Assembly (NCBI GenBank): GCA_036399715.1
Contig: DASWMO010000184.1
Coordinates: 1 to 7,387, forward strand
Length of the DNA stretch: 7,387 nucleotides
Source of the DNA: DASVSE01 sp036399715
GTDB lineage: Bacteria > Bacteroidota > Rhodothermia > Rhodothermales > Rubricoccaceae
Reading direction: 5' to 3'
Shown here: in pieces, positions 1 through 5,836 of the stretch
How the letters are laid out: each line of letters begins with the position of its first letter
How positions within the stretch are numbered: position 1 is the first letter of the stretch
Position numbers and translations under genes: made by a program
The notes under the pieces: model-generated
Database searches by the model: none
What the model was told of the DNA's origin: nothing
What the model saw: only the letters and a program-made list of their open reading frames with translations

Positions 1-1
1 C

Positions 2-685
2 ATGGACATCGGAATCATCGGTTCAGGACACATCGGGAGCGCGCTCACGCGGCACCTCACCGCCCTCGGGCACCACGTGTCGGTCGCCAACTCGCGCGGC
101 CCCGACTCCCTCGCCGACCTCGCCGCCGAAACCGGCGCGACGGCGGCCACGGCCGAGCAGGCCGCTCAGGCCCGGGACGTCGTCATCGTCACCGTCCCCG
201 AGAAGGCCGTGCCCGAGCTGCCGGTCGAGATCCTGGCCGCGTCGTCCGCCGTGATCCTCGACACGGGGAACTACTACCCGGCGCGCGACGGCCACTTGGC
301 CGGGATCGAGGCGGGCCTGACCGAGAGCCAGTGGGTGGAGCAGACCATCGGCCACCCGGTCGTGAAGGTGTTCAACAACATTGGCGCCGAGAGCCTCGCC
401 ACGCGCGGCGTCCCGGCGGGCACCCCGGGGCGCATCTGCCTCTCCGTCGCCGGCGACGACGCCCAGACCAAGGGAGTCGCGCTGAGCCTGCTCGACGCGC
501 TCGGCTTCGACGGGCTCGACGCCGGTCCGCTCGCGGACTCGTGGCGGCAGCAGCCCGGCACGCCGGCGTACTGCCGCGATCTGGACACGGACGGACTGAG
601 CGCCGCGCTGGCACAGGCGGATGCCGGAGGGGTTGCCGAGTACCGGGCCCAGGCCAACGAATCCGTGCGCGCCTACTTCGCCTGA
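2..685 (+). CDS. NAD(P)-binding oxidoreductase, F420-dependent NADP reductase-like
   Basis: A complete 227-residue protein of the NADPH-dependent F420 reductase-like superfamily (COG2085 type), whose members move hydride between NADP and a second cofactor or substrate in the cytosol. The N-terminus is a Rossmann fold: strand GIIGSGHIG with the GxGxxG motif at residues 7-12, then ANSRG at 29-33, where Ser-Arg after the second strand is the usual NADP 2'-phosphate contact. Family motifs follow: VTVPEKAV near 63, LDTGNYYP at 86-93 and KVFNNIGAESL at 122-132. The C-terminal helical part (about 160-227) carries QPGTPAYCRDLD and is full length for the family. The ATG lies at the window edge, so the upstream ribosome binding site cannot be seen. 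The substrate is unknown, and many members from organisms without F420 are only named by similarity. It is the one intact gene beside a run of broken redox genes and may be the survivor of the same cluster. Confidence 0.9.
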   Translation: MDIGIIGSGHIGSALTRHLTALGHHVSVANSRGPDSLADLAAETGATAATAEQAAQARDVVIVTVPEKAVPELPVEILAASSAVILDTGNYYPARDGHLAGIEAGLTESQWVEQTIGHPVVKVFNNIGAESLATRGVPAGTPGRICLSVAGDDAQTKGVALSLLDALGFDGLDAGPLADSWRQQPGTPAYCRDLDTDGLSAALAQADAGGVAEYRAQANESVRAYFA

Positions 686-1195
686 GGGTCTCGGCTCGCC
701 GGCGCAAGGCGGGAGAACACCTCTGCAATCCCGAGTGGTCGCCCAGGCGGCGCGACCGCTCCGGCGTGGCCATGCAGGAAGGGCTCGGCGGCGCCACGAC
801 CAACCTGGATGTCCGAGGACAGGACCTGCCTCAGTCGCGCTGTACATGTGACGCAGAGCGGAGGTCGTGTCCGGTCACACGTTCCGCTGACGCCGCACTG
901 AGCCATCGCAGGACGTCCGAACGGCAACCCCGAGCCGCGAAGACGTGGGGTGACGAAGCAGTTCGTCGAGGCGGGAAGGGGCATGGGCATCCCCGTCCAC
1001 CTCATCCTCGCAGGCAGCGACTACACGAGCCCGGCCGAGCGCGGGCTGATGTAGCAGATCGCCCACGGTTCGGTACCCGAACGATCGGCGTCGCTAGCGT
1101 TGGCCTCGCGCTGAGGAGGTACTCGACGAGCGCGGGGGCCGGCGAGGGGCGTGCCGCCGCTGCGGGAAGACCAGGTAGCGCCCCAGGAGGGACGG
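686..1195. other. 510-bp stretch without a supported gene
   Basis: No frame here has a recognisable start, domain and end. The longer open frames are arginine-rich out-of-frame readings of GC-rich DNA. One plus-strand stretch at about 950-1054 reads like a coding remnant (KQFVEAGRGMGIPVHLILAG followed by SDYTSPAERGLM) and ends at a TAG at 1052-1054; after it the frame continues QIAHGSVPE. I could not assign it to a family. Given the decayed genes immediately to the right, this is probably also degraded coding sequence. Confidence 0.5.
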
Positions 1196-1363
1196 TCAGA
1201 CGCCTGCTGCATCGCTCACCCTCGCGCCGGTCCGGAGCCGCTCCACGTCGTGGATCGGGGGCTCACCGAAGAGCCGCTTGTACTCCCGGCTGAACTGCGA
1301 CGCGTCGTTGTAGCCCACCTGGTGCTCCGCCGTCGCGGCGTCGAAGTCCCCGCCTAACAGAGC
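1196..1363 (-). pseudogene. AraC-family transcriptional regulator, C-terminal remnant
   Basis: On the minus strand the reading frame ending in TGA at 1196-1198 encodes about 55 residues that match the end of AraC/XylS regulators. It runs from ALLGGDFDAATAEHQ through GYNDASQFSREYKRLFG to EPPIHDVERLR. This is the second helix-turn-helix of the DNA-binding domain, including the GY-x5-FSREYKRLFG signature. The first helix-turn-helix and the whole N-terminal sensor domain (normally some 240 residues more) are missing. The homology stops at about 1355-1364, exactly where an aldo/keto reductase tail begins on the other strand. No start codon or promoter remains, so it should be nonfunctional. The family call is firm; the original effector is unknown. 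Confidence 0.85.
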
Positions 1364-1537
1364 CCTGGATCGTCTCGATCCCCGGTACGTCGAAGCTGCA
1401 CCGGCTCCACGAGAACCTCGGGGGCCACTGTCGATCTCACGGCCGACGACCTGAGCGAGATCGAGGCCGCCGCGTCACAGATCACGGTCCACGGCGCGCG
1501 GTACTCCGCTGCCGCGCAGGCGCGGATCGACTGCTGA
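1361..1537 (+). pseudogene. Aldo/keto reductase, C-terminal remnant with frameshift
   Basis: The plus strand encodes the C-terminal end of an aldo/keto reductase (NADPH-dependent TIM-barrel enzyme). PWIVSIPGTSKLHRLHENLG is the conserved cofactor-binding end of the barrel. It is followed, after a change of reading frame at about 1420-1425 inside a G-run, by VDLTADDLSEIEAAASQI and a tail ending at TGA 1535-1537. Only about 55 of the usual 320-330 residues remain; the catalytic Asp/Tyr/Lys/His region is gone. The left edge abuts the AraC remnant on the opposite strand. The cupin pseudogene starts 29 bp downstream, so the two were probably co-transcribed before decay. The family assignment is by motif recognition and is strong. 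Confidence 0.85.
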
Positions 1538-1566
1538 CCATTCTTCTATCCGACCACGAGAACACC

Positions 1567-1960
1567 ATGGACAGCACCCGCAGCGGCTCGCTCCCTTTCG
1601 GCCAGGGCCCAGCCGTGTAGTTTACCGGGACCGTCCGGATCGGCCCCCTCTTCGGCACGGCCGCCCCGGCGCGCGACGCCGGCAACGCGGTCGCGTTCGA
1701 GCCCGGCGCCCGCACGGCGTGGCACACCCACCCGCTCGGGCAGACCCTCATCGTCACGGCGGGCACGGGCCTCGTGCCGCGGGAGGGCGGCCCGGTTGAG
1801 GCCATTTGACCAGGCGATGTGGTCTGGTTCGAGCCAGGCGAGAAGCACTGGCACGGCGCGTCGCCTACGACGCCGATGACGCACATCGCGGTCCAAGAGT
1901 CGCTGGACGGGAAGGCAGTCAACCGGGTAGAGCACGTGAGCGGCGACGAGTACCCGGGGC
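1567..1960 (+). pseudogene. Cupin-domain protein (hydroxynitrile lyase-like), two internal stops
   Basis: Starting at ATG 1567, one frame encodes a whole small cupin of the kind often annotated as carboxymuconolactone decarboxylase-linked or (R)-mandelonitrile lyase-like. Visible parts are FTGTVRIGPLFGT, the metal site WHTHPLGQTLIVTAG (HxHxxxxQ), GDVVWFEPGEKHWHGA with the third histidine, and the end MTHIAVQESLDGK followed by VEHVSGDEYPG. The frame is interrupted by TAG at 1618-1620, where relatives as I remember them have Tyr (GPAxYFTG), and by TGA at 1807-1809, where they usually have Arg (I-R-PGD). Each can arise by one base substitution. The normal stop after SGDEYPG is also missing, and the frame runs on into the GNAT remnant. 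ATG 1819 could in principle restart translation, but it would lack the metal-binding motif. I read this as a recent pseudogene. Confidence 0.85.
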
Positions 1961-1986
1961 GCCGAGCGCCTCTTAAAGGCAACGGT

Positions 1987-2340
1987 ATGGCCCGAACGAA
2001 CGTGACTGCGCAACTGCCCGAGACTCTGTCGGTCTCCATCCGGACCGCGAAGTCCGAGGACCTCCCCGCCCTTGGCCGCCTCGGCGCGGCCCTCGTCCGC
2101 GCCCACCACGCGTTTGCCCCGGACCGGTTCATCGCGGCGACGTCGAAGACCGAGGAGGCCTACACCGGCTTCCTCGGGTCCAAGATCGACCGGCCGAACG
2201 CTCGTCGTGCTCGTCGCCGAGCAGGGGGTACCGTGCTGGGCTATGCCTATGCCCGGGTTGAGGGGCCTGACTAGGTTCGAGCCCACGCGGCTCTAGACGG
2301 GCCTGCGGCGTCTACGCCCTCGCCTCAGCGAGCCCCGTGA
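1987..2340 (+). pseudogene. GNAT N-acetyltransferase, N-terminal remnant with frameshifts
   Basis: From ATG 1987, in the same frame as the cupin, the sequence encodes the first half of a GNAT-fold acetyl-CoA-dependent acetyltransferase. It shows VSIRTAKSEDLPALGRLG, then AALVRAHHAFAPDRF, SKTEEAYTGFLG, and the strand pair LVVLVAEQ / GTVLGYAYARVEG. To read this continuously one must change frame twice: at about 2198-2200, and back at about 2223-2228 in a run of five G. It then meets TAG at 2272-2274, where I expect Trp after the Asp (tgg to tag). Weak continuation (VRAHAALDGPA) is visible to about 2310, and the frame closes at 2338-2340. The acetyl-CoA pyrophosphate loop (R/Q-x-x-G-x-G/A) that would follow is absent, so the gene is both mutated and truncated. 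Confidence 0.75.
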
Positions 2341-2489
2341 CATCCGCCGTGGTACCGGGCTTCGTGCCGCTCACGCGTTGCACACTGTCAGTCTGTGTGG
2401 TACGCCCCTGCTGTGCTCCCCGGAAACAACCGTCGTCCTCTCGGCTCCCGGACGCCAAGCGGGCTCGCGTTGCGAGATGCCGCCCAGGC

Positions 2490-2804
2490 TCAGGCCGGGA
2501 GGTGAGGTGCCGTTACGACGACCTCGACGTCTGCGATGATCTCAAAGGCGACGTCGCCTTCGACGTCGTCGGCGGGCGGGGAGGGTTCGAAGGCCATGTT
2601 GCCCGTGGCAGGGAAGGCCTCGATGTCGAAGACCGGGGCGTCGCGGTCGAGCGGCAGGCCTGCTTGCATGACGCTCTCGGAGGCGGCCTGCGAGTCGTCC
2701 ACCCGGGAACTCGCGTCGGAGACGCGGCTAGCGGCGTAGCTCGGAACAGCGATGAGGAAGAGGAGCAGCAGGGCGCTCTGGAGCGAGGGCAGAAGGGCGT
2801 TCAT
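2490..2804 (-). CDS. Small acidic exported protein of unknown function
   Basis: A 104-residue protein read from ATG 2804 on the minus strand. An upstream in-frame ATG at 2876 would add an Arg-rich stretch. I prefer 2804 because it places a signal peptide at the N-terminus: MNALLPSLQ, the hydrophobic ALLLLFLIAVP, and a likely cut after SYA. The mature part is short and acidic (about 16 Asp/Glu against 3 Arg and no Lys). It has motifs such as PVFDIEAFPATGNMAFEP and ends IIADVEVVVTAPHLPA. There are no cysteines, no lipobox and no domain I recognise. No Shine-Dalgarno sequence precedes the ATG. The reading has strong G/C third positions and the overlapping plus-strand frames are less plausible. 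It is divergent from the 3089-3466 gene. Confidence 0.65.
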   Translation of the reverse strand: MNALLPSLQSALLLLFLIAVPSYAASRVSDASSRVDDSQAASESVMQAGLPLDRDAPVFDIEAFPATGNMAFEPSPPADDVEGDVAFEIIADVEVVVTAPHLPA

Positions 2805-3088
2805 CGGAGTGGAGTCGGTGGGAATAGAGCCGGCACGTGAGCCGCGCTGGCGTCTGACCAATCGACGGCCGCACATGCGCGTCCGGTTACAGACGCGCAG
2901 AGCCAGAGTCCGGGAGACCGCTCCCAGCCACTGCAGCCACTCTTTCTGCCGGTTCGATTCTCACACTCTTCGCCGCGCTCGACCGCTCGGGTCTGCCCTT
3001 GGTATGTGTACGCCTTGCCCACTTCTACGCTGACACGCGGTTGGCGGCGGCGTGCGCGAGACTCAGCGCCCACCCTGCCACGGCGCCC
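2805..3088. promoter_or_regulatory. Divergent intergenic region
   Basis: This 284-bp gap separates two divergent genes, so it should hold the promoters of both. I searched by eye for the Bacteroidota-type -7 element (TAnnTTTG with TTG upstream) and for sigma70-like boxes, and saw no convincing match on either strand. Assignment as regulatory is from gene layout only. Confidence 0.3.
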
Positions 3089-3466
3089 ATGCCCGCCCCG
3101 CACAAGCCCCATCCCGCCATCCGGCGCGGGCACTACGAGGTCCAGACGTTTCTCGTCTGCAACGTCGATGCGAAGGCGGTTTCTCGCGGCCGCGACATCC
3201 CCCTCCGGGTCGTCGGGATGATGCCGACGATTCTGCGCGTCGTGGTCGCGGGGCTCGATATCGAGCCGTACCTCGTGCCCGGCACTGAACGGTCGCGGTC
3301 GAAGGACCTCACGTCGGATGCGTTCGTGCAGACCGTTGCGCCCTACCTGCGTGAGGGGCTGATCGACCCGGGCAACGGGGAGCCGAACACGGCACGTCCG
3401 CCAGTCGTCGCAATGGAGACGCTCCACGGGCTGAGCTTCGTCCAAGCCGTGGCCTGTCTCAACTGA
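3089..3466 (+). CDS. Hypothetical protein
   Basis: A 125-residue protein if read from ATG 3089 (MPAPHKPHPAIRRGHYEV). The frame stays open upstream to ATG 2999, but that extension is Ala/Arg-rich with poorer codon character, so the shorter start is preferred. From about residue 14 onward third positions are overwhelmingly G or C, which supports a real gene. The body reads as an alpha/beta mix: strands HYEVQTFLVCNVDAKAV and ILRVVVAGLDIEPYLV, then a helix-like SDAFVQTVAPYLREGL. The end is VVAMETLHGLSFVQAVACLN. There is no signal peptide, membrane helix or recognised motif, so it is probably cytosolic. I do not recognise the family. Two hairpins follow its stop codon. Confidence 0.6.
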   Translation: MPAPHKPHPAIRRGHYEVQTFLVCNVDAKAVSRGRDIPLRVVGMMPTILRVVVAGLDIEPYLVPGTERSRSKDLTSDAFVQTVAPYLREGLIDPGNGEPNTARPPVVAMETLHGLSFVQAVACLN

Positions 3467-3502
3467 GCGGCTGCCGTCGGCGAGGCCGGGCGCTGGAGTG
3501 CC

Positions 3503-3535
3503 TAACCCCACAGGCCCGTTTCGTGTCCGGGGTTA
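3503..3535 (+). terminator. Hairpin, possible transcription terminator (first of two)
   Basis: A perfect 7-bp inverted repeat, TAACCCC at 3503-3509 with GGGGTTA at 3529-3535, loop 19 nt, starts 37 bp after the stop of the 3089-3466 gene. There is no T-run after it, so it is not a textbook intrinsic terminator. Confidence 0.35.
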
Positions 3536-3548
3536 CGACATTACCGAC

Positions 3549-3575
3549 GACGAGGGCGGAGGACGGGCCCTCGTC
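3549..3575 (+). terminator. Strong hairpin, likely terminator or attenuating structure
   Basis: A perfect 9-bp inverted repeat, GACGAGGGC at 3549-3557 with GCCCTCGTC at 3567-3575, around a 9-nt loop. It lies 13 bp after the first hairpin and about 120 bp before the pilin-like gene. It could end transcription from the 3089-3466 gene or, if transcription starts upstream of it, form a leader structure for the pilin-like gene. No T-tract follows. Confidence 0.45.
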
Positions 3576-3696
3576 TAACCAGGAGAGTACAGGAGCACAC
3601 GTGCAGGTGCTGGCACACTTTTAGTGCGCATCCCTGCGTGCGGGGGCGCCCCTGCCTATTCCCTGCTCTCTCCGGGCGATACCCGGGCCTACACCG

Positions 3697-4146
3697 ATGG
3701 GACAGCAACAGCTCCTCCTCCTCGTCTTCGGCATCATCATCGTCGGGATCGCGGTCCTCGGCGGCATCGTCGCGTTCAACGAGAACCGGGATAAGTCCAG
3801 CCGCGACGGGCTGGTCAACGATGCCGTCCGGATCGCCACCGAGGCGCAGTCGTGGAGTCTCAAGACGAGGGCGTTCGGCGGCGGCAACGGCGTGCCGACG
3901 AACGTGACGTTTGAGAGGCTCGGCTTCACCCCGACGAACGGGACCTACACGAACATCAACGGCACGTACTCGATGAGCGCGACCGCGACGAGCGTCGCAG
4001 TCACGGGGACCAACACGACAGGTACCGGGTTCGTCGCCGTCGGCGTCTATGGCCCGGCGCCGCAGTGCGTTGCGACCTCCGTCGGTGCGACGGTGCAGGG
4101 GACGCCCGCAAAGCCATCGGCCTGTACGGCTGACTTGGACTGGTAG
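3697..4146 (+). CDS. Pilin-like protein with one N-terminal membrane helix
   Basis: A complete 149-residue protein. Residues 6-27 form one long hydrophobic helix (LLLLVFGIIIVGIAVLGGIV), followed by an amphipathic continuation (NENRDKSSRDGLVNDAVRIA TEAQSW, about 28-53). After that comes a Gly/Thr/Asn-rich, probably beta-strand domain with NGTYTNINGTYSM at 81-93. Cysteines at 124 and 143 could form a C-terminal disulfide loop. This is the architecture of type IV pilins and pseudopilins: an N-terminal alpha-spine, a globular beta head and a C-terminal disulfide. The classical prepilin cleavage site (G followed by FTLxE) is absent. The protein starts MGQQQLLLL, with only one or two residues before the helix. 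I recall similar MGQQQ proteins with an extra AVVNDL-type segment in Rhodothermota, without a known function. No clear Shine-Dalgarno. A short GGGGCGCCCC palindrome lies upstream. Confidence 0.75.
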   Translation: MGQQQLLLLVFGIIIVGIAVLGGIVAFNENRDKSSRDGLVNDAVRIATEAQSWSLKTRAFGGGNGVPTNVTFERLGFTPTNGTYTNINGTYSMSATATSVAVTGTNTTGTGFVAVGVYGPAPQCVATSVGATVQGTPAKPSACTADLDW

Positions 4147-4450
4147 CGCCTGTCTCGACGTGCGCCTCGCACTGCACCTACGTGTATGGGAGCAGCGCGA
4201 CGACGCGGGCGACGAGCTGGTCGACGGGCTGCCGGTGAGGTGAGATCATCTTAGTGATGTCGGGTGGGATAGCGAGCCATGCAGAACGCTGTGCGGGACG
4301 CTGGTCGGCGGCGCGCCCGCTCGGACTGTCTTTCGGTATGCCCGCCGTTCGAGGAGGCCCGCTGCTCAGGGAAGCCTTAGGGTTCGCTCATGCCGCTCAC
4401 AGGCCGTCGGGGCTAGGCTCGCAGCCTCACTTATCGACGGAGGGCAGGCA
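4147..4450. other. 304-bp intergenic stretch
   Basis: No supported gene. A 23-codon minus-strand frame (MISPHRQPVDQLVARVVALL then PYT) near 4180-4255 is too short to accept. The right part must contain the promoter and 5' leader of the metallo-beta-lactamase gene. I see no clear promoter boxes, no operator-like palindrome and no T-rich terminator after the pilin-like gene. Confidence 0.5.
4439..4444 (+). promoter_or_regulatory. Shine-Dalgarno sequence of the metallo-beta-lactamase gene
   Basis: GGAGGG lies six bases before ATG 4451. This is the clearest ribosome binding site in the window. It supports the start that leaves a 37-residue basic segment ahead of the membrane helix. Confidence 0.65.
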
Positions 4451-5416
4451 ATGGAAGCACACCACGACAGCACGGCCACGGCCACGGCCGCAGACACGGG
4501 AGACAGGAATCGACGGCTCGGGAGCCGCCGCAGGGGAGGCCCGCTCGTCAGGCGCCGCGGCCGGGCCTTCCTCCTCGCGCTCACGGCCGCCCTCGCCGTG
4601 TTCCTCTTCGTCCAGTGGCGAGCAGCGTCGAACGCGGGGGGGCAGACGTACGCCGAGCCGTTCCGGATCGCTGGAAACTTCTACTACGTCGGCGCCAGCG
4701 ACGTCGCCTCGTTCCTGATCACCGGGCCCGAGGGCCACATCCTCATCGACGGGGGCTACCCCGGGACGGCCCCGATGATCATGGCGAGCATCGCCGAGCT
4801 CGGGTTCGACATCCGGGACGTCCGGGTGCTCCTGAACTCGGAGCCGCACTTCGACCACGCGGGCGGGCTGGCGGAGCTGCAGGAGGCGTCCGGCGCCGAG
4901 TTGTGGGCCAGCGACGCGAGCGCCGACGTCCTCGCCTCCGGCGGCGACGACCGCGACATCGGTCTGCCGCTGCGGGCCCTCTTCTGGACCGGCGTCCTCG
5001 GGTATCCCGCCCCGCGCGTCGACCACCGGTTCGAGGACGGCGGCACCGTCCGCGTCGGGCCGCTCGCGCTCACGGCCCACGTCACGGGCGGCCACACGCG
5101 CGGCTGCACCTCGTGGTCGTTCCCCGTCCGCGACGGCGACCGGGTGCTGAACGTCGTGAGCGCGTGCAGTCTCGTGAGGCTGGGGATAGGGCAGTACCCC
5201 GGGCAGCGGGCCGACTTCGAGCGGACCTTCGGCGTGCTGCGCAGCCTGCCTGCCGACATCTGGGTGACGTCGCACGCGCGGCTGTTCGGCCGGTACCGGA
5301 AGTTTCGGGAGAGCGCCGAGGCAGGCGGGGCCGTAGCACCGTTCGTGGACCCGGAGGGATACCGAGCGTATGTGGACAGCGCCGAGGCGCGATTCCTGCG
5401 GGGCGTGGTCCACTAG
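4451..5416 (+). CDS. Subclass B3 metallo-beta-lactamase, Glu116 (B3-E-like) variant
   Basis: A 321-residue zinc hydrolase of the metallo-beta-lactamase fold, subclass B3, a family that opens the beta-lactam ring in the periplasm. Residues 1-38 are polar and basic; 39-56 (AFLLALTAALAVFLFVQW) form a signal or anchor helix. The domain begins at about 70: FRIAGNFYYVGASDVASFL, GHILIDGGYPGTAPMI, then the zinc motif SEPHFDHAGG at 130-139. In standard B3 numbering this gives Glu116, His118, Asp120 and His121; the usual His116 is replaced by Glu131 of this protein. The other ligands are present: GGHTRGCTSW (His215, standard His196) and VTSHARLFG (His275, standard His263). The B3 Ser221 position appears as ACSLV (Ser240). 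The length is about 30 residues longer than usual because of the N-terminus. B3-E enzymes such as SIE-1 have the same substitution and remain active. Substrate range here is unknown. It has its own Shine-Dalgarno and a 114-bp gap after it. Confidence 0.92.
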   Translation: MEAHHDSTATATAADTGDRNRRLGSRRRGGPLVRRRGRAFLLALTAALAVFLFVQWRAASNAGGQTYAEPFRIAGNFYYVGASDVASFLITGPEGHILIDGGYPGTAPMIMASIAELGFDIRDVRVLLNSEPHFDHAGGLAELQEASGAELWASDASADVLASGGDDRDIGLPLRALFWTGVLGYPAPRVDHRFEDGGTVRVGPLALTAHVTGGHTRGCTSWSFPVRDGDRVLNVVSACSLVRLGIGQYPGQRADFERTFGVLRSLPADIWVTSHARLFGRYRKFRESAEAGGAVAPFVDPEGYRAYVDSAEARFLRGVVH

Positions 5417-5484
5417 GGGCTCGCGAGAAGTGGTCGAACTCGCTCTTCCCACCTCCGCGGCCGTCCGTGCACCGGAGGTAGACC

Positions 5485-5522
5485 GGGAGCCCGGCCGCGT
5501 GCCTCCTACATTCGGGGCTCCC
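5485..5522 (+). terminator. Hairpin after the metallo-beta-lactamase gene
   Basis: GGGAGCCC at 5485-5492 pairs with GGGCTCCC at 5515-5522 (8 bp, 22-nt loop). A smaller stem, CCTCCG at 5452-5457 with CGGAGG at 5473-5478, lies just upstream. There is no T-run. The structure ends only 8 bp before the next ATG, so it may instead affect translation of the following gene. Confidence 0.3.
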
Positions 5523-5530
5523 AGGCGCTC

Positions 5531-5836
5531 ATGAGCATGTCGACGAGGACGGGCAAAGGTCAGCGGGTCGGACCCGTAGACCGGTGGGTGCTCAGGGGGG
5601 CCGGGGCCGCCCTAGTCGCCGTGGCCGTCGGCCTGCTCGCCTTCGTCGGGGAGACCGTCGCAGAGGGACGTCTCGACACGAGGGCGAAGCACGCGGGGCC
5701 CGAGGACGCCTCGTTCCTTTACTCCTCGGCGAATCCCGTCTGGTTCTACGGCCTCCTCGTTGCCGCAGGCGTGCTCGCCCTCTACCTGCTCGTGACCGGG
5801 GCCCGGATGGTCCGGAGCACGACCGACCCGGAGTGA
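5531..5836 (+). CDS. Small two-helix membrane protein, hypothetical
   Basis: A 101-residue protein with two predicted membrane helices: about 22-40 (RGAGAALVAVAVGLLAFVG) and about 70-90 (VWFYGLLVAAGVLALYLL). The loop between them is about 30 residues and mostly polar (ETVAEGRLDTRAKHAGPEDA), with SFLYSSANPVWFYG leading into the second helix. The N-terminus is short and basic, which by the positive-inside rule puts both ends in the cytoplasm and the loop outside. A second ATG two codons later (5537) is an equally good start. I recognise no family. It lies 114 bp after the metallo-beta-lactamase gene on the same strand; no functional link can be shown. Confidence 0.65.
   Translation: MSMSTRTGKGQRVGPVDRWVLRGAGAALVAVAVGLLAFVGETVAEGRLDTRAKHAGPEDASFLYSSANPVWFYGLLVAAGVLALYLLVTGARMVRSTTDPE

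Noticed and set aside
331..1293. Open plus-strand frame of 320 codons
   Set aside because: It overlaps the intact oxidoreductase in another frame, is extremely Arg-rich, and runs into the minus-strand AraC remnant; a GC-rich shadow frame.
1618..1809. Stop-codon recoding (readthrough, selenocysteine or pyrrolysine) in the cupin
   Set aside because: Two different stops (TAG and TGA) at positions with ordinary residues in relatives, plus frameshifts in the neighbours, fit decay better than recoding.
2940..2990. GGTTCGATTC at 2951, like a tRNA T-loop
   Set aside because: The flanking bases do not pair into a T-stem and no acceptor, D or anticodon arm can be built upstream.
4180..4255. 23-codon minus-strand frame MISPHRQPVDQLVARVVALL
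   Set aside because: Too short, no ribosome binding site and no recognisable product.
4427..5452. Open minus-strand frame of 341 codons opposite the metallo-beta-lactamase
   Set aside because: It is the mirror of a gene with clear catalytic motifs, and its Arg/Pro/Val/Glu-rich product has no domain.
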